From JAPLMI01 sp043798375 (lineage in GTDB: Bacteria; Omnitrophota; Gorgyraeia; 2-01-FULL-45-10): DNA of 27,765 bases. Below the pieces are notes generated by a model. The model saw only the letters and a list, made by a program, of their open reading frames with translations. It was not told where the DNA came from and made no database searches. The stretch's first letter is position 1. Each line of letters opens with the position of its first letter. The stretch lies in assembly GCA_043798375.1 (NCBI GenBank), contig JAZDOS010000046.1:1-27765 (forward strand), in the 5' to 3' direction. A program made the position numbers and the translations under genes. Positions 1-5,520 of the stretch are shown one piece after another.

Positions 1-5
1 GGTGA

Positions 6-260
6 GGTAAAGATGTCCACATATTCACATTATTCACAAAGAAAGAAAAAGGAGGCGAAAAAGAAAGAAAGGACTACGGCTACTGGTACATCTTATTTTC
101 GTCTAAGAATGGTCTTGACAAACCCGACCACCTAAGACAGGTAGGCTTCAGGAATATTATTGGTAAAGTGGCTCGCATTGGATATTACAAAATCCAACTT
201 ATAATCGCAACACTGGTAATCGGATTGATATCATTTATAATGGCGACGAAAGTAAAATAG
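6..260 (+). pseudogene. C-terminal remnant of a small membrane protein
   Basis: This frame is open from just after a stop at 3-5 to TAG at 258-260, but it has no convincing start codon. The only in-frame candidate is GTG at 168, which has no Shine-Dalgarno sequence. The translation looks protein-like: a charged Lys/Glu stretch, then YGYWYILFSSKNGLDKPDH, then a hydrophobic C-terminal helix (LIIATLVIGLISFIMA) followed by a few basic residues, as in a tail-anchored protein. I do not recognise a family. The left part may lie outside the window or may have decayed; the stop at 3-5 favours decay. It sits directly upstream of an independent promoter, so it does not belong to the following transcript. 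Confidence 0.3.
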
Positions 261-266
261 CACCCC

Positions 267-295
267 TTGTCGCTCATCACTTTGTGTGATATACT
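267..295 (+). promoter_or_regulatory. Sigma-70-type promoter before the candidate structured RNA
   Basis: The -35 box TTGTCG (267-272) and -10 box TATACT (290-295) are separated by exactly 17 bp, the spacing seen at the other promoters in this window. Transcription would begin near 302. No coding start lies close downstream; the first RNA stretch is two hairpins and a U-run. Confidence 0.55.
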
Positions 296-301
296 TATAG
301 C

Positions 302-428
302 GGTTAGATTTATCTCGGCAGAGTAAAATCTGCCGAACGAATGTACCCAAAGAAATAACTCCGCAACATAAAGGCGGAGGAAGATGTCAGTGAAAGCTGA
401 TGTCATATTCTTTGGGTCTTTTTATTTT
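302..428 (+). ncRNA. Candidate structured RNA or branched terminator/leader
   Basis: Downstream of the promoter at 267-295 come several helices. Hairpin 1 is CGGCAGA/TCTGCCG (316-335, 6-nt loop). A closing helix, ACCCAAAGAA (345-354) with TTCTTTGGGT (408-417), is 10 bp and perfect. It encloses hairpin CTCCGC/GCGGAG (359-379) and a weak TCAG/CTGA hairpin (387-400). The closing helix runs straight into CTTTTTATTTT, as in an intrinsic terminator. Promoter, nested helices and U-run together define a transcript of about 125 nt. It could be a stand-alone small RNA or a riboswitch-like leader for the methylase remnant at 444. I could not match it to any riboswitch or ncRNA class I know. Confidence 0.4.
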
Positions 429-443
429 ATAGGGGTCATATCG

Positions 444-707
444 ATGAAATTGAAGATGTTCGATGCGTTATTACCATATTTTGGAGGTAAGAGGAAGCTC
501 TGTCCTGTTATATTCAAGCGCATATCGAAATATATCCCAAGGGAGCAGTGGCAAGGGAAGGTATTCGTAGATGCGTTCATGGGGAGCGCCGCTGTGGGAT
601 TATACGCCAAGGCCCAAGGATTAAGGATTGTCTGTAACGATATCGCAGAAAGAAGCTATATAGCAGGCAAGGCCTTGATAGAAAATAACGGAACCTATAA
701 AGCATAG
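444..707 (+). pseudogene. Truncated D12-class adenine-specific DNA methyltransferase
   Basis: The 87-residue product resembles the N-terminus of Dam/D12-class N6-adenine methyltransferases. It has YFGGKRKL near residue 12 (the FxGGK-type SAM motif) and then VFVDAFMGSAAVGLYA (the D-x-F-x-G-x-x-A-V motif). It stops at TAG 705-707, long before the DPPY catalytic motif and target-recognition domain, so it cannot be active; intact enzymes are usually about 250-300 residues. ATG 444 is preferred over the upstream ATG 384 because AGGGG (431-435) precedes it and 384 lies inside the structured RNA. The truncation point is followed within 10 bases by a RAYT-type repeat, so mobile-element insertion or deletion is the likely cause. 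It was probably a solitary methylase or half of a lost restriction system. Confidence 0.7.
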
Positions 708-716
708 GAAACAATA

Positions 717-731
717 GGGACGGTTCTATTT
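717..731 (+). repeat. RAYT-associated repeat, copy 1
   Basis: GGGACGGTTCTATTT occurs here and again, identically, at 5448-5462. This copy lies between the broken methylase and the broken RAYT transposase. Such sequences flank REP-associated tyrosine transposase genes in many genomes, which fits the neighbouring fragment. Confidence 0.6.
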
Positions 732-760
732 TATTTTAAGTGAATAATTGAAAATAGTGC

Positions 761-1098
761 TTGGCAGAAACCTGCGGCCTTTATATCGAACGTAATCCCC
801 TAAGGGCAAAGATGGTCAAGCTCTCCGATCAATATCCGCATTCAAGCTATACATACCACGTCTTTGGTAAAGACGATCCATTGCTGGATAAATATCCTTG
901 CTATGAGACGATAGGGAAAGATGGTCTGCAAAGACGGAACGAATACCGAAAACTCGCGTTAACGGATACTATGCAGGTTGGTCCGGCGATCAGCCGGCAG
1001 TTATTCCCGGGGAGCGCCGGTTTTATCAAACGTGGAGAAAAAAGTTTGGGGTAAGCATCATAAGGTTTGAAAGGGGAAGACCGAAAAAGAATAAATAG
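761..1098 (+). pseudogene. RAYT (REP-associated tyrosine transposase) C-terminal fragment, frameshifted
   Basis: The fragment matches the C-terminal part of RAYT/Y1 (IS200-like) transposases: YIERNPLRAKMVK followed by a YPHSSY segment, both family hallmarks. The N-terminal HUH catalytic domain and the upstream part of the Tyr helix are missing. The first frame ends at 1054, but the next frame continues with KFGVSIIRFERGRPKKNK and stops at 1096-1098. That is the expected RAYT tail, so one A was lost from the A6 run at 1038-1043. The residues before YIERNP (AETCGL) also look shifted relative to the usual LRYIERNP. The gene is therefore dead through N-terminal loss and at least one frameshift. 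It is the source of the repeat family seen in this strip. Confidence 0.8.
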
Positions 1099-1113
1099 AA
1101 CGCCCCCATTACT
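1099..1113. repeat. Direct repeat AACGYCCCCATTACT, left copy
   Basis: AACGCCCCCATTACT here and AACGTCCCCATTACT at 1665-1679 differ by one base and lie in the same orientation. They bracket the coiled-coil gene at 1245. The core resembles the reverse complement of the GGGGACG-type repeats tied to RAYT elements. This copy starts immediately after the RAYT stop codon. Confidence 0.5.
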
Positions 1114-1187
1114 ACTCTCAAACAGAAATATACGCTTCCGACGGAAAAATGAAGAAAATTGAAAGGCAACACCAGCGAAAAAATATC

Positions 1188-1216
1188 TTTACATGAATCT
1201 TCGGTTATGGTATAGT
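1188..1216 (+). promoter_or_regulatory. Promoter for the coiled-coil gene
   Basis: TTTACA (1188-1193), a 17-bp spacer and TATAGT (1211-1216) fit a sigma-70 promoter. The start site would be near 1223, giving a leader of about 20 nt before ATG 1245. Confidence 0.6.
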
Positions 1217-1244
1217 TGCGCTTGTTAATCGGATGGATTATAAA

Positions 1245-1610
1245 ATGGCAAAGAATGGCAAAGCTCCAAAGAGCAAAATGACAGATACAGAGCGCGGAAC
1301 GCTTCTTGAAAATATGAACCGTGATATAACGCGAATCGCAGAGGCGCAAGCCGCAACCGCGGATGATGTTTCAAAAATTAAGAAAGTAGTTGAGCGAATA
1401 CCGGCGCTGGAATCCGCAATAGATACTATATCCACGGCGGTTATACAAATTAGCAGTGATGTAAAGAATCTCGCAAGTGATGTCAAAGATATGAAAGGCG
1501 AGGTAAAAGAGCTTAAAACCGATATGAAAGATCTGAAAAACAAAGTCGACGAAAACTTGTCTAATCATGATAAGCGCATTACTAAACTTGAAGAAAAGAT
1601 TCTCATATAG
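1245..1610 (+). CDS. Small coiled-coil protein of unknown function
   Basis: The product is a 121-residue, highly charged protein. After a basic N-terminus (MAKNGKAPKSKM) it is almost entirely heptad-like helix. Repeats of the form SDVKNLASDVKDMKGEV, ELKTDMKDLKNKV and HDKRITKLEEKIL indicate a long parallel coiled coil. It has no signal peptide, membrane segment or catalytic motif. ATG 1245 is chosen because GGATGG (1230-1235) sits at a suitable distance; an in-frame ATG at 1233 would overlap that site. The gene has its own promoter and is flanked by two copies of AACGYCCCCATTACT, so it may have moved as a small cassette. A structural or partner-scaffold role is possible, but nothing in the sequence defines a function. 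Confidence 0.6.
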   Translation: MAKNGKAPKSKMTDTERGTLLENMNRDITRIAEAQAATADDVSKIKKVVERIPALESAIDTISTAVIQISSDVKNLASDVKDMKGEVKELKTDMKDLKNKVDENLSNHDKRITKLEEKILI

Positions 1611-1664
1611 CATTACCTCGGTATTCCCTGCCTAAGTAATACTTCCAAAACATACCTTTTAAAA

Positions 1665-1679
1665 AACGTCCCCATTACT
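1665..1679. repeat. Direct repeat AACGYCCCCATTACT, right copy
   Basis: This is the second copy of the repeat at 1099-1113, with one C-to-T difference. It is followed by short CTTACTC/ATTACTT echoes of its own end. Confidence 0.5.
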
Positions 1680-1734
1680 CCTTACTCATTACTTAATAAA
1701 TTAGCTATAAATACAATTAACATTAGTAAAAAAC

Positions 1735-1763
1735 TTGCATTTTTAAATTTTATAGTGTATACT
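1735..1763 (+). promoter_or_regulatory. Promoter of the toxin-antitoxin pair
   Basis: TTGCAT (1735-1740), 17 bp and TATACT (1758-1763). The expected start site (about 1770-1772) coincides with the ATG at 1772, so translation from that codon would be leaderless. The TATAGTGTATACT core recurs at the promoter 21235-21263. Confidence 0.6.
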
Positions 1764-1771
1764 TTAAACAT

Positions 1772-2473
1772 ATGAATCCCGTAATCAAAGAGATGTACAG
1801 GGTTTTGAAAGTTTTGTCAGGAAGGCTAAACGGCTACTATCTGACAGGAGGCACCGCGCTATCCCTATTCTATTTTCAACACAGGGAATCCTACGATCTC
1901 GACTTCTTTACGAAAGAGTTTTCCAGGAAACGCATAGAAGATATTATAAAAGGCCTTTCGGTTGATATTGACAAGAAGATATCTTTGATCGGCGAGGAAA
2001 GCAGGGAAGATAAGGCGAAGATGCTTATGTATTCTTACGATGTCGGCAAAGAAGTTCTAAAGATAGATTTTGTCGAGGATTTATATAAACTGATCAAGCC
2101 GCCCAGGATAATTGACGGGATACCGGTACTTGAAAAAGAAGACATTTACTTACGTAAAATATTCGCCGCATGCGGAAGCTATGCGAAGATAAATGAGATA
2201 GGGAATAAAGAATTTAAGGGCGGCAGACAGGAGGCAAAGGACTTTTTTGATCTGTATTTTCTTTCAACAACATTTATGCCTTTGTCAAAATTTGCCGTAC
2301 GATATTGTATTCCCGGACAGATCGAAAGTATTGTGGTATGGTATCGTACATATGACAGGATGGCAATAAAGCTGGGGCTGCTCGATATAAATACCGATAA
2401 AAAAATTAATTTCCGGGAAATGGAGCGCCATTTCCGGTATGAGATCGGGCAAATGATTGAAAAAGGGTTTTAA
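1772..2473 (+). CDS. AbiEii/AbiGii-type nucleotidyltransferase toxin
   Basis: This 233-residue protein carries the AbiEii signature: YYLTGGTALSLFYF (GGTAL at 26-30), then HRES and DLDFF (Asp42 and Asp44), the metal-binding acidic pair of the polymerase-beta-like nucleotidyltransferase fold. A later KDFFDLYFL helix is also typical. Characterised relatives inhibit growth by modifying RNA (MenT-type transfer of nucleotides to tRNA) and act in abortive infection or as type IV toxins. ATG 1772 is nearly on the predicted transcription start. An alternative in-frame ATG at 1793, preceded by AAAGAG, would give a led transcript and remove seven residues. The stop codon is followed one base later by the XRE partner, so the two are co-transcribed. 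Toxin-first order is the reverse of classical abiEi-abiEii. Family assignment is firm; target unknown. Confidence 0.85.
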   Translation: MNPVIKEMYRVLKVLSGRLNGYYLTGGTALSLFYFQHRESYDLDFFTKEFSRKRIEDIIKGLSVDIDKKISLIGEESREDKAKMLMYSYDVGKEVLKIDFVEDLYKLIKPPRIIDGIPVLEKEDIYLRKIFAACGSYAKINEIGNKEFKGGRQEAKDFFDLYFLSTTFMPLSKFAVRYCIPGQIESIVVWYRTYDRMAIKLGLLDINTDKKINFREMERHFRYEIGQMIEKGF

Positions 2474-2474
2474 T

Positions 2475-3032
2475 ATGGAAGATGGCAAAATGTTTTGGGA
2501 TAAAAAAATTACGAAAGAAGAGGCCGGGAAGGTTCTGCGGGATGAATCTCATCCGAGATTTATTGAATACGCGGCTCTTTTTCTTTCCAGAATGAATGAG
2601 CCAAAAATTGTTTTTGGCCAATATATCGATAAAAAGGCGTTTTGCAGGCAATGGCGAAAAATAAAGAAACAAATGCGCATAAACAAGTGGAATGATAATA
2701 AGATAGTATTCTGGGATGAAGTGTATAGGGTGGTTTCAAGCCATATTGACAAGGATGAACTGCGGACTCCGAAAGAAAAGAGGCCGACAGCCGGCTCGGA
2801 CATCGTCAAAATCGGAAAAAAGATAAGAGAGGCCCGGAAAGCAAAAGGGTGGACACAGGGTGAATTAGCGAAAAAATGCGGTTTTTCCCAGCAGACGATA
2901 TCGTTTGTCGAGAGCGGTTATATAAACATATCTTTCCTCACACTAAAAAAGATTCTGGATATATTGGGATTGGAAATTTTGATAACGGAAAAAGAGAAGC
3001 CTACATACACCACTTTTACAGAAAATATCTAG
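2475..3032 (+). CDS. XRE-family antitoxin-like protein with novel N-terminal domain
   Basis: The 185-residue protein has two parts. Residues about 1-100 form a domain I recognise only loosely, with YAALFLSRMNEPK, FCRQWRKIKKQM and NKIVFWDEVY as its strongest blocks. Residues about 110-172 are an XRE/HipB-type helix-turn-helix (REARKAKGWTQGELAKKCG, SQQTISFVESG). ATG 2475 is preferred: AAAAAGGG (2460-2467) precedes it at good spacing, and the toxin stop is at 2471-2473; the in-frame ATG at 2457 lies within the toxin gene. Context suggests the antitoxin and autorepressor of the AbiEii protein, with the HTH binding the shared promoter. It replaces the usual AbiEi antitoxin. The helix-turn-helix call is secure; the antitoxin role is inferred. 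Confidence 0.75.
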   Translation: MEDGKMFWDKKITKEEAGKVLRDESHPRFIEYAALFLSRMNEPKIVFGQYIDKKAFCRQWRKIKKQMRINKWNDNKIVFWDEVYRVVSSHIDKDELRTPKEKRPTAGSDIVKIGKKIREARKAKGWTQGELAKKCGFSQQTISFVESGYINISFLTLKKILDILGLEILITEKEKPTYTTFTENI

Positions 3033-3128
3033 CTTTTTTATAATCTTACCTAGTTTCATAATTCCTTTAATTACAATAAGTTACAATCTGATTATTTAAA
3101 ATTTTAAGAGACTAAAAACCAAGACCCC

Positions 3129-3156
3129 TTGACACTTGCGGATCTTGTGGTAAGCT
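3129..3156 (+). promoter_or_regulatory. Extended -10 promoter before the 81-residue ORF
   Basis: A perfect TTGACA (3129-3134) is followed after 16 bp by TAAGCT (3151-3156), preceded by a TGG extended -10 element. The predicted start near 3163 lies about 40 nt before ATG 3206. Confidence 0.5.
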
Positions 3157-3172
3157 TTAGTTACTTAAAAAC

Positions 3173-3205
3173 TTATTCTCGCTTGGCAGAAAGTGGTGAG
3201 AATAA
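3173..3205 (+). promoter_or_regulatory. Leader hairpin abutting a start codon
   Basis: TTATTCTC (3173-3180) pairs with GAGAATAA (3198-3205), an 8-bp helix ending exactly at ATG 3206. The likely ribosome binding site GGTGAG (3195-3200) is partly inside the helix, so folding could limit initiation. The loop begins with GCTTGGCAGAAA, a 12-mer also found at 759 and, with one change, at 5297. Confidence 0.4.
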
Positions 3206-3451
3206 ATGAAGGTCCTGGTTACCGTCAAAAGAAGCCCCGCGCACAGCTACTTAATCCACCTCTTTACCAAAAATCTGATCAGGGAAATCCGCAAACTTAT
3301 CGATAATAAAAATCATCACAGGGCGTGTGTCTTCGCCCTGACGAGAGGTGTTGTTGTCAGGGAAGTGCTGCGCGATGAGATTCATAAGGTGCATGCCGAT
3401 CTGATCCTGTCGGAAAATAACGCGAGGTGGGACCTGGTTAAATCACAGTAG
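3206..3451 (+). CDS. Small protein of unknown function
   Basis: The ORF encodes 81 residues, starting MKVLVTVKRSPAHSYLIHL and containing several His/Arg-rich stretches (NHHRACVFALTRG). I do not recognise a family. It has no signal peptide or membrane helix. Support for a real gene is a TTGACA promoter with extended -10 and GGTGAG upstream of the ATG. Against it are its short length and a 9-bp tail-to-tail overlap with the minus-strand XRE-cupin gene. It could be a fragment of a larger decayed gene, as elsewhere in this strip. Confidence 0.4.
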   Translation: MKVLVTVKRSPAHSYLIHLFTKNLIREIRKLIDNKNHHRACVFALTRGVVVREVLRDEIHKVHADLILSENNARWDLVKSQ

Positions 3452-3994
3452 CGGCGGAGATATTATGGACAGGAGCTCGGCTTCGCCGGGACAGGCGTTC
3501 CTGAAGTAATGCGGGACGGATGATTCGAAATAGAGGGTATCGCCCTTGGTTAAACCGTATTTATCATTACCTATATGCGCCTCGACCTTTCCGTCGAGGA
3601 TATATATGAATTTTTCGACACCGGGCCTGGATTCTTCGCCGGGTGTCTGTCCGCCTTTAACGATCCTGACCAAAACAGGCATCATCTTCTTATTCTGAAC
3701 GTTGGAGGCGAGTATCTCGGATGAAGATTTCTTATCGTGGATGCAGACATCGTGCTTTAACTTTGACTTTTGGACGTCGATCGTCTTCTTGGAAGAGGGA
3801 AGGTCCCTGTAAAGCTCGGGAAGCGTCATTTCGAACGCCTTACAGATATTCATGTGAGAATCGAGCGTCCCCGTCATCTTACCGTTCTCTATCCTGCTTA
3901 ATGTCGCCAGCGCCACACCGGATTTTTGGGACAATTCCAGAAGCGTCATGTTCTTTTCTTTGCGGATCCTCTTTATTATTTCACCGACTTGCAT
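3443..3994 (-). CDS. XRE-cupin transcriptional regulator
   Basis: The 183-residue protein has an N-terminal XRE helix-turn-helix (about 3-58, with MTLLELSQKSGVALATLSR and ENGKM) and a C-terminal small cupin barrel (about 110-178, with PGVEKFIYILDGKVEAHIG, GDTLYFESSVPHYFRN). This two-domain layout is that of HTH-cupin regulators such as PuuR and SinR-like cupin repressors, where the cupin senses a small ligand. The start at 3994 is chosen because AAAGGAGA lies 5 bases upstream; the frame extends 17 codons further with no ribosome site. A perfect promoter lies upstream. The gene is divergent from the secreted propeller at 4200, and a tandem 13-bp repeat lies between the two promoters, so it probably controls itself and that neighbour. 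The ligand cannot be told. Confidence 0.85.
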   Translation of the reverse strand: MQVGEIIKRIRKEKNMTLLELSQKSGVALATLSRIENGKMTGTLDSHMNICKAFEMTLPELYRDLPSSKKTIDVQKSKLKHDVCIHDKKSSSEILASNVQNKKMMPVLVRIVKGGQTPGEESRPGVEKFIYILDGKVEAHIGNDKYGLTKGDTLYFESSVPHYFRNACPGEAELLSIISPPLL

Positions 3995-4016
3995 ACCGTC
4001 TCCTTTGTTTGATAAA

Positions 4017-4045
4017 AGTATACACGCGATTTGATGATTTGTCAA
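4017..4045 (-). promoter_or_regulatory. Promoter of the XRE-cupin regulator
   Basis: On the minus strand, a perfect TTGACA (4045-4040) is followed by 17 bp and TATACT (4022-4017). The start would fall near 4010, about 16 nt before the start codon. Confidence 0.75.
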
Positions 4046-4059
4046 ATACGGTTGTTTTG

Positions 4060-4086
4060 GCTCACTAAATTCAGCTCACTAAATTC
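4060..4086. promoter_or_regulatory. Tandem 13-bp repeat, candidate operator
   Basis: GCTCACTAAATTC occurs at 4060-4072 and 4074-4086, separated by one base (14-bp period). The pair lies between the -35 box of the minus-strand regulator (4045) and the -35 box of the plus-strand promoter (4090), where a regulator could affect both. Binding by the XRE-cupin protein is inferred from position only. Confidence 0.5.
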
Positions 4087-4089
4087 TTA

Positions 4090-4118
4090 TTGCCAAGATA
4101 CATGTTAAGTGGTATTCT
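4090..4118 (+). promoter_or_regulatory. Promoter of the secreted propeller gene
   Basis: TTGCCA (4090-4095), 17 bp, TATTCT (4113-4118). The start near 4125 leaves a leader of about 75 nt before GTG 4200. Confidence 0.55.
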
Positions 4119-4199
4119 GCGTTCTAATATCGATGACAGCTGTAACGGCCGGAGAGAACGCGATAGCAGCAATCAATCCATAACGGCGCGGGAGGGTAT

Positions 4200-5240
4200 G
4201 TGAAAGCAGCGCTTGGAAAGTTTTTATTTGTCGGCTTCCTTTTATGTTGCATGTTATTCTTATCCGCCTGGACGTTTTGGAACCCCCCGCCAGAGCCCGG
4301 GAGGGCAACCTTTTCGCCCGATGGTCAACATTTAATTTTTTCGATGAAATACCATGGTCATAGCGATATTTACCGAATAAAAAAAGATGGAACCGAACTT
4401 ACAAAACTTACCTCTTCTCCGGGATATGATTTTGATCCTGCTTATTCTCCAGATGGATCTAAAATTGTATTTTCGAGAATTCATTCCACCAAGTACACCG
4501 ATCCGGCAAATCTCTATATCATGAATTCAGATGGATCGAATGTAACTCAACTTACGTTTGATAATATGTGCGATATTTCTCCTGTATTTTCGCCGGCTGG
4601 CGATCGTATTTATTTTATTCGTGCTCGATGGTTTGGCCGTCATTCGTTGTTAGTTTCATCGTTTTGGCAAGATAAGGATATTTTTTCAATTCGGCCCGAC
4701 GGCTCGGACTTAAAAGCTGTGACGAACGAATCGTTTTATGCAATGTCGGAGCCATCCATTTCTTCGGATGGAAAAGAAATTCTGATTAGTCTTGCAATAT
4801 ATAAAAATCCCGATTCACTTTGGCTGGTTCCTATTATAAATCCAAAAGCCAGAAGGGCATTGAGACCTAATCTGATGAGTTATATTCCCCACGGTGATAC
4901 GAAACAGGGGGATGAGGCTATCTATGAAAATATTTTCGCGCCACATTTTTCTCCTAATGGAAAATCGTTCTCATTTCAATGGTCAACCAAGAACATGGAG
5001 TTGGGATATTATGAATACGAACTCTATATCATGGATTTGGAAAGTAATAAGGTGAGGCAGCTTACCAGTTTCAGGCACAATGCTACATCACCTTCCTTTT
5101 CGCCAGACGGTAAAGAAGTTGTGTTTCTTTTTGATCCCCGCTGGCCAAAAGGTGGCGCCCCCCATGAATTATGGATCGTCAATTCAGACGGCACGAATTT
5201 GCACCGTGTCAATATTGATATGAAGGGATTAGCGAAATAG
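4200..5240 (+). CDS. Secreted TolB-like (PD40) beta-propeller protein
   Basis: The 346-residue protein has an N-terminal hydrophobic helix (FLFVGFLLCCMLFLSAW) and then about six PD40/WD40-like blades. Each is marked by an SPDG-type turn: ATFSPDGQHLIFS, PAYSPDGSKIVFS, PVFSPAGDRIYF, PSISSDGKEILIS, PHFSPNGKSFSF and PSFSPDGKEVVF. TolB C-terminal propellers and periplasmic PD40 proteins share this architecture. The N-terminal TolB domain and a peptidase domain are absent, so it is probably a periplasmic or membrane-tethered binding propeller. The two Cys in the leader do not form a good lipobox. The start is GTG 4200 with GGAGG at 4191-4195; the ATG at 4198 runs straight into a stop in its frame. 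It is divergent from, and likely controlled by, the XRE-cupin regulator. Specific partner unknown. Confidence 0.75.
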   Translation: MKAALGKFLFVGFLLCCMLFLSAWTFWNPPPEPGRATFSPDGQHLIFSMKYHGHSDIYRIKKDGTELTKLTSSPGYDFDPAYSPDGSKIVFSRIHSTKYTDPANLYIMNSDGSNVTQLTFDNMCDISPVFSPAGDRIYFIRARWFGRHSLLVSSFWQDKDIFSIRPDGSDLKAVTNESFYAMSEPSISSDGKEILISLAIYKNPDSLWLVPIINPKARRALRPNLMSYIPHGDTKQGDEAIYENIFAPHFSPNGKSFSFQWSTKNMELGYYEYELYIMDLESNKVRQLTSFRHNATSPSFSPDGKEVVFLFDPRWPKGGAPHELWIVNSDGTNLHRVNIDMKGLAK

Positions 5241-5360
5241 GGTTTATTTAGTCAGGAGCTACATTTGATATAAGATATTACAAGATTAAAAAAATTGCTT
5301 GGCGGAAAGTAGCAGGTGGTTTATGGTTTTATCGAGCAGATTCCACATAACTTTTCAGAT

Positions 5361-5388
5361 AATCTCGGCTTGTATCGCCGGGATTTTT
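5361..5388 (+). terminator. Intrinsic terminator after the propeller gene
   Basis: AATCTCGGC (5361-5369) pairs with GCCGGGATT (5377-5385), a 9-bp stem with one G-T pair and a 7-nt loop, followed by further T residues to 5388. It lies about 120 nt after the stop at 5240. The stretch between holds no gene I can support. Confidence 0.6.
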
Positions 5389-5400
5389 AGTCAACAAGAT

Positions 5401-5450
5401 AATAAAGGGAAAATAAAGGGGAGAAAATAAAGGGGAAGAAAATAAAGGGG
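5401..5450 (+). repeat. Imperfect AATAAAGGGG tandem array
   Basis: Four AATAAAGGG(G) units begin at 5401, 5412, 5426 and 5441 (periods 11, 14 and 15) and merge into the RAYT-type repeat at 5448. The array looks like repeated duplication of the end of a mobile-element repeat. Confidence 0.6.
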
Positions 5451-5462
5451 ACGGTTCTATTT
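5448..5462 (+). repeat. RAYT-associated repeat, copy 2
   Basis: GGGACGGTTCTATTT is identical to 717-731. It ends two bases before the TTGACA box of the glycan operon promoter. Confidence 0.6.
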
Positions 5463-5464
5463 AA

Positions 5465-5493
5465 TTGACACAGTATTATCCTCGTAGTATACC
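5465..5493 (+). promoter_or_regulatory. Promoter of the glycan gene set
   Basis: A perfect TTGACA (5465-5470), 17 bp and TATACC (5488-5493) precede the FkbM methyltransferase. The start site near 5500 leaves a leader of about 20 nt. Confidence 0.7.
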
Positions 5494-5520
5494 AATCGAA
5501 TCGGAACAGAATGCGTCATA

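Noticed and set aside
302..428. Structured stretch considered as an integron attC site
   Set aside because: No paired GTTRRRY/RYYYAAC core sites at the ends, and no integrase in the window.
384..443. ATG 384 as the start of the methylase fragment
   Set aside because: It sits inside the nested helices and before a U-run; the encoded extension is unlike the methylase N-terminus, while ATG 444 has AGGGG upstream.
4200..4290. Lipoprotein signal in the propeller protein
   Set aside because: The Cys residues lie within the hydrophobic core and are not preceded by a proper lipobox.
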